Shown here one piece after another: positions 46,755 through 59,135 of a stretch of DNA of 64,000 nt. Position numbers and translations under genes: made by a program. Numbering within the stretch: the stretch's first letter is position 1; every line of letters starts with the position of its first letter. A model generated the notes under the pieces. That model was given only the letters and a program-made list of their open reading frames with translations. It made no database searches and was not told the origin of the DNA. The stretch comes from Lotus japonicus (Eukaryota > Streptophyta > Magnoliopsida > Fabales > Fabaceae). The stretch is taken from positions 46,376,964-46,440,963 of the forward strand of contig NC_080044.1 in the NCBI RefSeq assembly GCF_012489685.1, given 5' to 3'.

Positions 46755-49700
46755 TGTAACGCCCCGATTTCCGAGGGTTACTTAGTGATTCAAAAGTAAA
46801 TTAATCATGCTAATGAACTTTCGAAATCATAATAATGCAGGTATATTTTTTTTTCCTTCTAAAACATAATACTTTCTAATACTTTCCAAAACATGCTCTA
46901 CGATGAGTAATAAATACCCAATAATAAGTACCATTACATCAATGTATATAATTACAACATATACTCCAAAAGGAAAATAAACTAAAAGGCTCATATGCCC
47001 ACCGAGCTCCCCGTAATCTCCACACGACTAGTCTCTGAATCGCTAGCTCGTCGTCACATCATTTCCTTGCGGCATCTCCTCACATGCGTCCATCGGTCTC
47101 TTGCTCATCCTTTAGGGCGGTGTCGTCGAACATTTATAACAGAGAAAAGGTGCAAGGGTCAACTTATACCACAAGGCCATAATTAGGACGTGCACACATA
47201 CGAGCAAGTAAGAGCATGCATATTCACATATATAATCACCTATCAAGAATCTTACCAAACGGCATACTAATACATCCCTAAGGAATTCTAGATGTAGCAT
47301 AAGATAAGGAAAACACTTCAACAAGCAAGGCACAAGGCCCACAACCACACGTTGCACCTTATAGGGAATTCAATCGTCTAACACAAGCCACAAGACAACA
47401 ACCAATGTTCTTACGTCAATGACGTCCAAGGGAACCTATGTGTCTCTATATTGTTAGCGTATGCAATATGCTTGATGCTCAATGCACACCATGATCCGGA
47501 TAAACGCCAACTCCATACCAGGCAGGCGGGACAAGGACCCTTCCCATGCAGTCACTTGCCACTTATCTAATGACCCTTCCCATGCAGTCATTAGCCAATA
47601 CCTCGGTGTACCCTATCCAAGCGGTACCCTCGGTCAATGCAATGATATGCTCCATGAATTAGTCAAACAACGAAGTTATAATCTTCTGTCGATCGATGAC
47701 GACTCCACCACACCTTAACATGAGTGATCGGGGTCACCAACTCATAGGTGTCACCAGCTATCCGTCGCCACGGTAGCCCAACCATCGTAGGTTCCACATT
47801 CGATCTCATTCGATCAATATCGCCCATACAATGCTCATCATTCGATAAATATCAGGGCATACTATATCATGCATCATAGGAACATAATTCAAGACTTACA
47901 TTCATCATGAACATCCTAAGAGTTCATCATATCATATTCAACAAGTAGTCATGTACTCAACAAGTAAGCATGTTCTCACAAGTAATCATGTTCTCAAACA
48001 TCAAGGCACCTAAGCATGTTATCATTTATCATGTTCATAAACAATTTCTCATGGTAAGCAAGCATTCTTAACTCATAAACTTCATGTACATCATGCATAT
48101 AATTCAGGGCAACAAAACCGCAGAAAATGGTAGAATTAAAATTGAAAACTGTATTAAAATAGAAACATAAACATTATGAAACTTTCACAGATTTAAGAAC
48201 TTTAAGTTAGCTTTCAAATAAAAGTGGTTTCACACAATTTGGACTCATATCCAAGGAGTTATGCCCAAAACAATACGAACTATCCAGCTTACTCGGCAGC
48301 AGAAAAAGGGGTGGAATAAAATTGCAAACTGTATTAATCCAGCAGTCCAAAACTTATGAAACTTTGACAGGTTGAAGCCCTTTAAGTTAGCTTTCAAATA
48401 AAATTGGTTTCACCCGATTTTGACTCATATCGAAGGAGATATGCCCAAAACAGTACGAAGTAGCAAGGAAAACATCACTTGGCGCTGGAGGGACAGAAGT
48501 CCCACGCATGTGCGTCATCTATCCATGCACATGCGCCCATAGCTGCAGGTTCCCCACGCATGTGCGCCAGCTACCCACGCACATGCGTCGCGGTTCTGTA
48601 CCTCTTCCGAGTTTCATACATTTTCTCACTTTTAACTTGATTTTTAGCCCAAGACTTAACCTTTAAGTTCCCATTCAGTATTATAAGGATCATACAACAT
48701 ACTAAGCTCATTTACATAAGTCTTCCAAGGTCTTAACATGTTCATAGTCATCAAACAAGTTCATGCAATCCTAACACACAATTCGTGCACGCTAAAGTCC
48801 AAGACCCGAAGTGCCCTTACCTCGATCGTTGGCTTTCTCCTTAACCTCTCTAGTCTGATTTCCTTCCTAGCCTTTAGCTCCTCGTAATGAAATGAACAAG
48901 GTGTTCTTCACCTTCACACAAGCACACAATGCACACAACCATCATTCATCAAAATCAAATAGAAATCACACACACTCTTAACTAAGTCTAGCACTTCTCA
49001 TGAATGAACTTAGTCTTAAGAGTTCATGGGTTTTGAGTTTGAAACAACACTTGGAATGATCTTTTAGGGTTAAAAACTGAACTTTTAGCCTCAAGGATTT
49101 TAAGAAACAAGCTTGGAAACCTACTCTTGAAGTCTTTACTTCATGAGAACATTAAAACATCAAGATTCAACCTTTTGAACAAGAAAAAGGTTTTATGATG
49201 AGTAGTTTTCTTCCTTGGCTCTCCATTTTCGAAATCTAAGGTTCAGAACACAAGAGCATGAAGCCCTAACATCAAGCTTCAACCTTTTTCAAAACACTTT
49301 TCACATGCATGAAGCCAAGGAGATCACAAGCACAACAACAACATCAACTCGGTTTTTTTGAAAAGATGAAGAGAAAGATAGCTCCTTTTTAAATTTGGAA
49401 ACCATCACCATGATCCTCACCTTGAATGCTAACTCTTTTGTGAAGGAATGGAAGACAAAAGATGATTTCTTGGTGGTGTTTAGAGATGATGAAGATTTCA
49501 GTTTTTGGTAAGAAGGATGAAGATAAGATGAAGATGATGTTCACTCTCTCTCACTTATCTCCTTTGGTTCAGAAATCTGATGGGAAGTCCTTGTGATAAG
49601 GTGATGGACGTTTCCCTAGGTGAAATGTGGCTTGCACTTTTGGCTTTGGTTTATCTTCCCATGCACACTACTTATGGTAAAGCAATCATGATACTAACCT

Positions 49701-50214
49701 TTTGACCTTGGTTCATGAGCCTACCCTAATAACCTTTCTCTCTACACTCAACATCTGAACACTCAACCCCAAGATCAGATATTTTCTGGCCAATTTCGTG
49801 GTTGGCTCGTTTACGAGTCGAACTCGACTCGTTTTCGAGCCGAAAACACTACCGGGCGAGATTTTTGACCTTATATCGATATTACAGTCAAAATTCTCGA
49901 AATTACGCGGAGATCATCGTAATGATAAGGAAAATATTTATTTCACATTCAAATAATAGTTCGATGACAAAAAGGCGCTCTAGGCGAAACTCGTCGGTTC
50001 GACCGTTTTCCGTAGTGCAGCCGAATTCTCCGACGAACGAAGAATGAAACACTTGGAAAATAACTTCGATATTAATAATCAAAATACTACATTCCTAAGA
50101 TAAAATTCATCATACAAGGTCACACCCATAAGCATCACATTAACCGAGCATTAAAGCACTAAACCGAGAAATTGACCGAGTTTTTTTTTTCTCTTAACTC
50201 TCTCGGGTCTTACA
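46755..50214 (-). mobile_element. Nested solo Gypsy LTR B, diverged subfamily
   Basis: The plus strand starts TGTAACGCCCCG and ends CGGGTCTTACA, so it is an LTR on the minus strand. A perfect CTTGA duplication (46750-46754 and 50215-50219) flanks it, and the empty site is seen in copy 1 (about 27600, 'gtcccttgaggtatag'). It is 3460 bp with no internal region. The middle (48.1-48.6 kb) has a duplicated block of about 180 bp ('agttagctttcaaataaaa' at about 48205 and 48385) and a set of palindromic acgcatgtgcg motifs. No ORF is worth naming. Confidence 0.95.
48505..48592. repeat. Alternating acgcatgtgcg / cgcacatgcg inverted motifs
   Basis: Four near-identical motifs in alternating orientation: cacgcatgtgcg, tgcacatgcgcc, cacgcatgtgcg, cgcacatgcgtc, spaced about 20-30 bp. 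Each is itself almost palindromic around catg, so the block could fold into stems. Confidence 0.8.
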
Positions 50215-50589
50215 CTTGAGGTATAGTTATAAGTTGATCTTCTAGGGGATGAGTCCTTATTTGTGTGAAGTGTTAGTGATTTCAGTAAGTGTAAATCGGT
50301 TGAGTGAGGAAAGTTTTGAGGAAAGTTTTAAGGAAGGAAATGACAATATTGGATTGTTAGATATTAAGATGATGATTAGCTTATCAGTTGTTTATGAATT
50401 GATGTTAAAGGGAATGAGTCTAGTGATCCACAAGGTATAAAGACTCAAGTCGGGTTTTAATTCGAATGGTGACTAAGTAGAAGATTGATTTCATGGTGCG
50501 AATGAGGATAGTTACGAAGTTGGAAGTGACGTTAATGGAATAGTAGATTCCAAGGGAATAGTTCGTCTAGGAGTTATCAAGCGATCGAG

Positions 50590-50976
50590 TTGAGCTTTGG
50601 ATCACGAGTGAAGAATACGAGGACAAGTCGAACATTCACTCTGGAATGGCAGAGGTACACCGAGTTTAAGCAGAATTTCGGACAAACGAAAGTAAAGGAA
50701 CAAGTGGTTAAGATTGTGCGATTGCACGGAATGCCAACCAATATTATTTTCAACAGAGACCCGACGCAACTGGTCGAGCCGGACAACATAGAGCTGAAAG
50801 ATGATATGTCTGTTGAGACGCCGTCGGTCAGCATTGGGACTAGAAGAGTGAAACAATCGAGGGGAAAGCCGAGTGCTTTAGTGAAATTTATTTGGACCAA
50901 AGACACGGACGGTGCTATATGGGAGTTAGAGGAAAAGGTCAAGGAACAGTATCCGGAACTTTTTGCTGAAACTTAA
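50590..50976 (+). pseudogene. Gypsy integrase remnant, copy 2
   Basis: 128 codons, the same core-to-C-terminus fusion as 27979-28365 with three or so substitutions (HGMPTNI for HGMQTNI, VKFIW for VKVIW). It lacks the catalytic Glu region. It ends next to the AAGTT site that here borders a shortened Copia LTR. Confidence 0.82.
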
Positions 50977-50979
50977 GTT

Positions 50980-51486
50980 TGAAGGTATGAAAAACGGTAG
51001 AAAGGGGGGGTTTGAATAATGTTTTCAATATAAAACTTCCACCTTAAAGATTTTGACAAATCTTTTCGAGAACTAAGTGCTAAAGATAAGAGATAGGAAA
51101 GCACGCAAGGATTTTTATCCTGGTTCACTTCATAAATCCCTCAAGCTAATCCAGTCCACCCGTCAATGTGATTTCTTCCTTCTTAGAATGAAGGCAATCC
51201 ACTAATCAGGTAAAGTGTTACAACTGCACTTGAAACCTACAAGTGACTAACAATTACACTGACTTCGCTCACACTAAGATTCACTCTCTTAGTCTTCTCT
51301 AGGATCCGATCAACCTTGATCTCCTAAAGGTAACTAAACAACTGTTTAAGAAAGAATGTTTACAAGAGATTTGCTTCTGAAAAGCTAATAGTAAACACAA
51401 TGAATTTCAGATGAAAGAATGCTTAGGAGTTTTTGAGTATAACTTGCGCGTGTGTAATTCTTCCCACCGCATCTTTCAATCTTACA
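50980..51486 (-). mobile_element. Shortened Copia solo LTR at the same site as the full Copia
   Basis: It begins TGAAGGTATGAAAAACGG and ends ATCTTACA, flanked by AAGTT (50975-50979 and 51487-51491), exactly the site occupied by the complete Copia in internal copy 1. It lacks about 700 bp of the LTR: 'gcatctttcaatctt' is joined directly to 'aca'. The short identity atctt at both deletion ends points to a microhomology-type deletion. Confidence 0.93.
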
Positions 51487-51525
51487 AAGTTTCGAGGTCG
51501 AAACATTCTTTTTGGAGGGTAGTAA

Positions 51526-54500
51526 TGTGAGACCCAAGTTTTTAAGCTTAGAATAAATTAATTAAATTCATATTCACGATTAGGTTTCGAGGTATCGTGA
51601 AGGAAACCTGAACAAGTGGTTATCAAATGGAATAAATTTCTGAAGGAGAAAGTTCAGGAAAAGGCTAAGGATAGTATTAAAGTCGATATAAGTTATAGCG
51701 CAAGTAGTATTCACTTATACCTAGGACGAGAGCGATAGTAAACGATTAATTTACACTTAAAGACACGATGGAAACTAATTCCAAAAAAATCTTCAGAGAA
51801 ATGTTAGAACTTCTCTTAATCTTTCCATGACGAGCATTTCGATACGAAACCCTGAAATGTACGAACGTCCGATTCTAATTCTCGGAGGTTTGCCGAAACT
51901 AAATCCCTGATAACTTAAGAAACTTAAAATAAACGGTCGATGAAGACTTTTTCTATTCGGAGCTTCAAACGAAAATTCCACACGCGTACACCTATTTCTT
52001 TCGATGTTTCTAATCTTTCTTCAGAAAGAAGTTTCCTCATCCGACATCAACTACAAAAAGTAGTTTTTCGGGTAAAATCGATTTACACCGACTTTGGATC
52101 GTTTGCTTTAATTCCAAGAAACCTGTTTCGAGTTATGAAATTCTGTCGCCAGAATCTATCTTAGAATTAACAGAGGAACGCGCAGGAAAAATCGGAATCG
52201 CGAAATTTTCATTTTTCCGCATTTTCCATAAACTATAAATAGCTTGAAAAAAATCAAAAAAATTCCCAACACCATAGCCATCAAACCCGCGAGCTTGGAG
52301 GAGGAGGAGGAAGAAAAGATTTTCGTCATTTCTTGCCTGATCGCTGCACCGTTCGTTGCTACGCGTAGACCTCGAGGTATAGATGTTATTCCTTACTTCT
52401 GATCGTCAATTCTGTCGCTTTTCTCTATGTCTTTCTGTGCTCAAAGTTTTGAGCTTTTTGTAAAACTGTCCAAATAACTTGATTTCAGTGTCTAAACTTA
52501 TTGCCGACATGCCCAAGAGCATGAATATCCGGTTGTTTTCTGCTGAATCTCGCCGAATTGTCGCCGAGTTTCAATTCTGCTCGAAAAAACCATTTTTGGC
52601 CAAAGCTTCGTTCTTTGGATTAAAAACTCTCGACTGAGCTTAGTGTCAGTAGGATTAGTTGTTATAAATGTCGTTAGGAACACGCTCATCAAATTTATTT
52701 CTCAAAATTTCGACTTTGAGTTTTCAGGCTAAAAACACTGACCAAAATACCCCTGTGTTAGCTTTCGACCCGATAATTTTTCTGAGAGTTTCTCTCGCTT
52801 AGATATCGCCTAAGAATACCTAGGAATTAAATTAGATCGAAGAAAAAGTTCGGGAAACCCTATTTTGATAGTGGCCAAAACTTATTTGGTAGGGTACCGT
52901 GTCCAAAAATAATTTTTGGGTCTGTATGACCTGAGTTATAGCATAGCTCTCTCCGTTGTCGAAATTTTGGCTTTGGTTTCGTGTCATTCTGAGTTCTGTA
53001 GCTCGAGTTATGGATGTTTTAGCGAATAAAGTGTTTTTGTACAAAACTTGAATCGAGTCAAAACTCATCCATTCGGGGAAAGCCCTTCCATTCGTGCCTA
53101 AATGTTGTACTCTGAAGCTTCTTGAGCTTTGTCTAACGTTAGTTAGTATTGTTTCGATTGTACCGACTTATTTTGATTGATTTTTGCTTTGTTTGCTCTA
53201 AGGTTCGTTTGTGGAAACCTTGGAATTGACTGAGCAAGCTTGTGAGCGTGACTTACACCGTGATTCTGAAGGAACTAGAGGTGAGGGCAACTTACCTTGC
53301 TAGCTAATGTTTTAGGCGTCGATGAATTCGACTTGATTTATTGTTTATGCACTTGATTGTGATTGACTGGGAAAATGTTTTCTGAGGCTACGGCTGACAA
53401 TGATAATCATTTATCGCTGGAATTGTTTTTGATATTGATTCACATGCTATATGTTAAATGATTAATCTAGGATGTGTTGATATATGTGCCTTGACTTTCG
53501 GATTGTGCTAATTTGATTATGCCAATACACATATATCTGTTGTACGTCAGAGTGAGGATAACGGGCAGTTATGCGAAATTTATCATGAGATTTTGGGAAA
53601 GTTTGACGGGATGAACGGAGGTTCGGGCCTTGTTATTGTGTTAATGGATCGAGACCTTCTCTGGGAATTACTGGGATGATGGGATCTTTTAAACTTATAA
53701 GATTAGAGATAAACCTAAATGGAAACTATTTTACAAGGAAAATTCATAATACACTAAACAACCTCTGAACCCTTTAAATAATGATAATAATGTCAGATGA
53801 AAGCTTAGAGCTTGGATGTTAGTTTTGAAAAATGAGAAGTGTCGCCGAATCCAAGTTTTGGGGGAACTAATGAGTTTCTGAGTATGTTGATACTCTTCGC
53901 TCGATGAGCAGTTTGTTGTTTGGCTATCAAAAGGATAAGCCGGGGAACTATAAGTTTCCATGGACATTGGTACTCCTTCGCTCTTTGAGTAGTTTATTTA
54001 GCCATCCAAAGGATGAGCCGGGAAGCTTCACTGAGGCATGAGACTTCGTGAAAGCATGGAACTTCACTGAAGCGTGAGACTTCGTGAAAGGGTGCAAATT
54101 CACTGAAGCGTGAGACTTCGTGAAAGCAGAAACTTCACTAAGGCGGGAGACCTTGTGGAGACGGGAACCTTCGCTGAAGCGGGAGACTTTGCGGAGGCGT
54201 GAAACTTCACTGAAGCGTGAGACTTCGTGAAGGCGTGGGACTTCATTGAAGCGGGAGACTTCATGAAGGCGCGAAACTTCACTGAAGCGTGAGACTTCGT
54301 GAATGCGTGAAACTTCACTGAAGCTTAAGACTTCGTGAATGTGTGAGATTTCACTGAAGCTTAAGACTTCGTGAAAGCGTAAGACTCCATTGAAGCGTGA
54401 GACTTCATGGAAGCGTGAGATTTCATCGTCGTTTACCCTAGGGCAAACGACAGGGAACATTTGTTTAGTTAGACACTTGTGCGTTGGGAGGACGATACAT

Positions 54501-55404
54501 TGTTTTTGACTAACCTTATCACCCAACTTTATATGTTGAGATTTTGATGATTTGATATTGATGAACATCGTTATGTTATTTGTTGAATTGTTGAGATATT
54601 GAATATTGTGTTGTTACTAGAGATTCGATAACATGTCATGTATATACCTTAGGGTAGGCAATGCAGAATTGATATGTATATATACAACATATATGTATAC
54701 CCCCTTATTCTTCACATGTTGCTTGTATTATCTCTCATATTCTGTGAGTTGACCCTCGCGCCTTGGCTTTGTGTTCATGTTTGTGTTTGGGCGGTCGGCG
54801 TGCTGCCAGACGTTCAACAGCTGATTCGTGATGGTTCGTCGTTCGGGGAGGACCCGGAGCGAAATGACTACTACTGAGCCTTCGACGTGGACCCGAACTT
54901 CATGCAGGATTGGATGAGGGTCGATGTTAGGGGTGTAGTATATCGGGTTTCGTTATCGTAGCTCTGATTTTCATTTCTTATTTTGGGGCAGGGTAGGTCC
55001 CCGACTATTAGCTTTTTGTGTGGTTCTCTTCCATGAGGATCACAGGGAGTTGTCGGACGTAGGAGGTCCTTTGGAGGCCGTTTTGGGCTGACTTACTTTC
55101 TTGGAGGACTGTATTTATAAAACTTATGACTCTGCTATGGGTCGCACTTGTTTGCCGTTGGGCAATACTTTTAGTTACTTGATGTTACTTTCCGTCACTT
55201 GAGGACACTCGTGACGATGATTTTGGTTACAACGAGGGCTGTGCTTTTATTGTATATTAGTCGTTGTTAATCGCGAATGGGTTGTGTCTTTATTTCGACA
55301 AGTCTTTTTATTATTTAAAAACAAAATGAAAAAAAAATACCTGCTTTTCCGCTTTATTTTATTTTTGAGTTACTAAAGACACACTCGAAAATCGGGCGTT
55401 ATAT
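51526..55404 (+). mobile_element. Gypsy LTR3
   Basis: About 3.88 kb from TGTGAGACCC to ...cgggcgttata, with the last bases altered from gtgttaca. The TATA box tataaata is at 52234-52241. The minisatellite is at 54022-54426. No LTR-flanking duplication is seen to the right (tttaactt). Confidence 0.93.
54022..54426. repeat. LTR minisatellite, LTR3 copy
   Basis: Same array as in LTR1 and LTR2. The long frame on the minus strand is again open (53948-54568, 206 codons with a different N-terminus). Confidence 0.9.
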
Positions 55405-55755
55405 TTAACTTAAATAGGACTAGTTGGATGCGAAACTAGCCAAGTCGACCAAGAGTAAAAGTTGAATGCCAATAGGAATAGGGCATTAGAGAAAGGGGGT
55501 CACGGGTGTCTCTATTTTAATGCTTAAGCTTGACCAACATGTTGTAAGTTTATAATTAATAGATTCACTTTATATTTGTATTTTGTTTGTTTAAAAAAGT
55601 ATTCTCTATATGTTACTTTAGGTGAAAGAGTTGGGCAGACAAGTAAGTCTTGGAAAAGTCTTCTAGTGTACGCACACGCGGAAGGCAAACAAGACTCTGG
55701 TTGAGAAGAGATCACTAGATGGGTAAGTGTATCTGAAAATATTATTTGTACCTAA

Positions 55756-55795
<40 letters not shown>

Positions 55796-56199
55796 GCACA
55801 CTTGAACTTTTGCATTGATTACTTTACCTTTGTATTAAATACATTAGATAATTAAATACAAAACTAAAAAAAACAACATCTACTTTATTATTCATTATAT
55901 TAATTAATAATTGTTAAACTTTTCAATTTACCATATTTTAAAATAATTTTTAATATTTATTTAATTTTAATTATTAATTATAACTAGAGGACAAATTTTT
56001 AATAATAATAATAATTTAAATTGACTACCTTTACATTAATAAAAATCTATAGTGAAAATAACTTTTACATTTATAACTAATTGTAAAAAATTTCAAATAC
56101 TTATATGTTCAAATTAAAATTATCATTTTAATTTTAATTATTAATCCTAAGTTGATGAATTTTAAAAGTTAACCAATAAAATTTATTACTACTTTTATG
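55405..56199. other. AT-rich spacer with (AT)n
   Basis: No gene is recognised. An (AT)n run of about 32 bp lies at about 55758-55789. The rest is highly AT-rich. Confidence 0.6.
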
Positions 56200-57153
56200 T
56201 AGGGTTGCTTAAAAAAACCGAATCGGACCAGACTCGGTTCAACCGAGCCCAATATTATGCAACCGGGCGGTCCAGAACGAGTCCACGGGTCTGGTTTTCG
56301 ATTCCATATGGGTTAGGACGGGCGGGTTCGAATTTGGAAAGCTTAATCCATCGGAACCCGAACCCGCCCAAGAGATACTATAATTTTTTTAATTTAAAAC
56401 CTACAACTGTCTCTCTTTCACACTAGTACACTGTCACAACTTGCAGCATTAATGACACACGCAAATAGCAGCTTTCCAAAGTCCAAGAGTACCTCTTTGC
56501 AGCATTGTCTTTTCAGATGTCAAATTGACTCTTTTTAAATGATAAAGAAAATTAAAAAAATCCCCCATTAATAATTAATATTGTAGGCTAAGCTAAAATC
56601 CACCTATTAAGAAGCCAAAACCCACTTTGATGCATAGAGTGGCGGTGGCTTCTGTTAGTGGGAGCAAAAAGTTGAATACCCATGAGTTGAAACATGGAAG
56701 ACGATGGGGTATTGAAGACCAAGCAGAGGATTGATCATGAAGATGGAGTGTTACAACAGAGATTGAGTGTTAGATATGTGTAGTTGAACTGTTGAAGCTT
56801 ACCGGAGGTAAACCATGGCTTCGTCCAATCTGCCAATAAATTTGAAGCTTACAGAGGTTGAAACATCATGAACCTTGCACCTCAATACCATGGCATCGTC
56901 CAATCTGCCATCATCTCCTTCTTCTTTTTTCTTTTTAGTTAAAATTTTTCTGGGTAAAGGTTTGAGAAACTCATCTCATTCCTCCAGATCCAATCGCACC
57001 CACTCGACTGACCCATTTATCCGCTTAACCCGAGACCCGCCGGACCGAAGCTGTGTTTGGGCGTAATTGGTCCACAGTATCATGCACTCGATTTTGGTCG
57101 GTTGGGAGATTTTGAGCCTGAATCCGGCCGTAACCGACCGGTGCTCACCCCTA
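56200..57153. mobile_element. hAT-type non-autonomous element
   Basis: It starts TAGGGTTGCTTAAAAAAACC and ends GGTGCTCACCCCTA, giving inverted ends of the TAGGGGTG.. type used by plant hAT elements. The 8-bp duplication CTTTTATG (56192-56199 and 57154-57161) is perfect, the length expected of hAT. Both ends have GC-rich 'aaccgaacccgcccaag'-type subterminal repeats. No transposase is present in 954 bp. Confidence 0.9.
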
Positions 57154-57761
57154 CTTTTATGTATAAATAACTAATTAAATACTAATTTTTTTTTGAACGA
57201 AAATACTAAAGTTAGATATCATGTTAATAAGTTATATATATATATATATATGTATATAACATAATATTTGACTTGAGTTCTACATTATTGGCAAGATTAA
57301 TTAATTTTTTTTTTCATTTTCATTTCAATTAATTATCAACCTAAGGTTGAAGAAAAATAAAAGATACAAAACTAGCACAAAATAATATCTTTTAAATAAA
57401 ATAAACATGTTAGATATTGAAATTAGTTAATGGTTGAATGCTTTTTGTAAATATATATTTTGAAATTTACTTTTAAAATATGTAATGATTTTGTATGTTG
57501 TTTATATTAACTATAATGTAGTTACGTGTTATTTTAAAAAATAATATTAAATTTACTTGTGATTTGTCTTAAAATGATAATAAAAAATTATTGATGAATA
57601 TTTTATGTTATTAACTTTATTAACTATTAATTGTCAACTTTTCAGTTTCTTATACAAAAAAAATAATTTATTAAGTAGTTTTTAACAATAGATAGAATAT
57701 TAAATATCAATCATAAATTGAGGGAAAATAAAGAAATATATTTATATATAGAAAATATTAA
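57154..57761. other. AT-rich spacer
   Basis: No gene or element is recognised. A (TA)n run lies at about 57233-57251. Confidence 0.6.
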
Positions 57762-59135
57762 TCTTCTATAATATATATAAAAGCAGAGTTTCTGCAGCCT
57801 TGAGCGCAAAAAAGTCGTTCAACAATTTATTCTAAAAACTATGAAAGCTGGGCATGGATATTTTTGTAAAAAAGCATTTTATTTTACTCAGATTGGATCT
57901 CAGCTGTTGATTCAAAATTGTATCAGTTTCACTCCTTCTTTCATTCAATCTGAAACGCTTTTCCGTTTCAAAAAAATAGAAACGCTTCTCTTTTCTCCTT
58001 ACCTTCGTTCCTTTTCTCCTTCTCTAAGCCGTTTCTCTAGGTTTCAAAATCATTTAAAGCCTTCCTCAGAGAATTTCATGTATCTGACCATCTCTGCTTC
58101 AATCAAAGATCCGAGAGCATCATTGCAGACAGGCCTAAGAGCATCATTCCAGATAGAAAAAACCCGAGAACTCCAAGGAAGCAAGGCACCTGACACAACC
58201 CATGGAATGCCACACACCAAGAGCGGGGAGAACCTTTCCAGATTAAGACAGGTTTTCAAAGAGGGGCATATCTGTCGCAGCTTAATTTCGCGTTAAATTG
58301 CATCACGTTCTTCTTCCCCTCATTTTCACTCTAGGGTTCCGAAATTGACAGATTTGGGAGAGAGGCTTTCTGCAAATTTTCAGGTTTGTTTCTCTTTCTC
58401 GCATCTGGGATTCGTTCTTCCTCCATACATCCATTCTTTCTCTTCGTTTTTTTTTTTAATTTTCTGATCGTGATGAAGAAGATTTTTGCCAAAACAAATT
58501 TGATTTGACTTGTTCTCTCTGATTCGCGTCCTGCAGATTTGGTGCGCCTTTGCTGGGATTATGGGGTTCCAGTTTGTGCATTGGTGTCATTCTTCTACAT
58601 TGTTATGGATTGTGATATTGAAATTTCTTTCCCTCTCTCTTTGTTGTCCTTGAAAGGCCCAAATTTTTTTGTCTCTGATATTTGATTCCCTTGGTTCTTA
58701 AGTAGCTTAGTTGTAGAACGACTGTCTGCTATTGTTATCTGGCTGATAGTAGAATTAGGACTATCAATTATTGTTAAAATTGAATTTTCTTCGTGCATTC
58801 CGCTTTTTTTTATCAATGAAAGTTTGTTAATCAAAAGATATTTGCATGTTTTATGTGCTTCTCCATTTAGGATCCATGAGTACTTGATGCATGTAAATGT
58901 TATCTCTGATTTTTTATTTTGTTCTCATATATGTTCCCATCAACAGTTGCAATCTCAATTCTTTTTTTTTGGTACTTTTAAGCATTATCATCTGCAAAAA
59001 AATGCACAATTCATAACTTCCCTTTGTTTTGATAGAATAAAGAACACACAAACAAAGCTAGTAAGAGTTAGGAACCATTTTGTTCATTTTATGTTCTTCA
59101 GTTCCTCTAATACCAAATTTCTGTTTTCTTGGCAG

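Larger units (their letters stand above)
17418..55404 (+). mobile_element. Compound Gypsy locus: LTR-INT-LTR-INT-LTR
   Basis: Three LTRs of one family in the same orientation (17418-25256 with a nested insertion, 40525-44402, 51526-55404) separate two internal regions that both begin with a tRNA-Met type primer site and a gag ORF. The gag style (Retrotrans_gag plus two CCHC knuckles) and the integrase tail fit the Tekay/Del chromovirus side of Gypsy. Protease, reverse transcriptase and RNase H are missing from both internal regions, so the family is gag-only and non-autonomous. Outer ends are worn (TCAGAGACC for TGTGAGACC on the left, GTTATA for GTTACA on the right) and no target duplication is visible outside them. 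Confidence 0.9.

Noticed and set aside
46755..50214. Reading this interval as unique host DNA splitting two Gypsy fragments
   Set aside because: The TG..CA ends, CTTGA duplication and empty site in the other copy show it is a solo LTR insertion.
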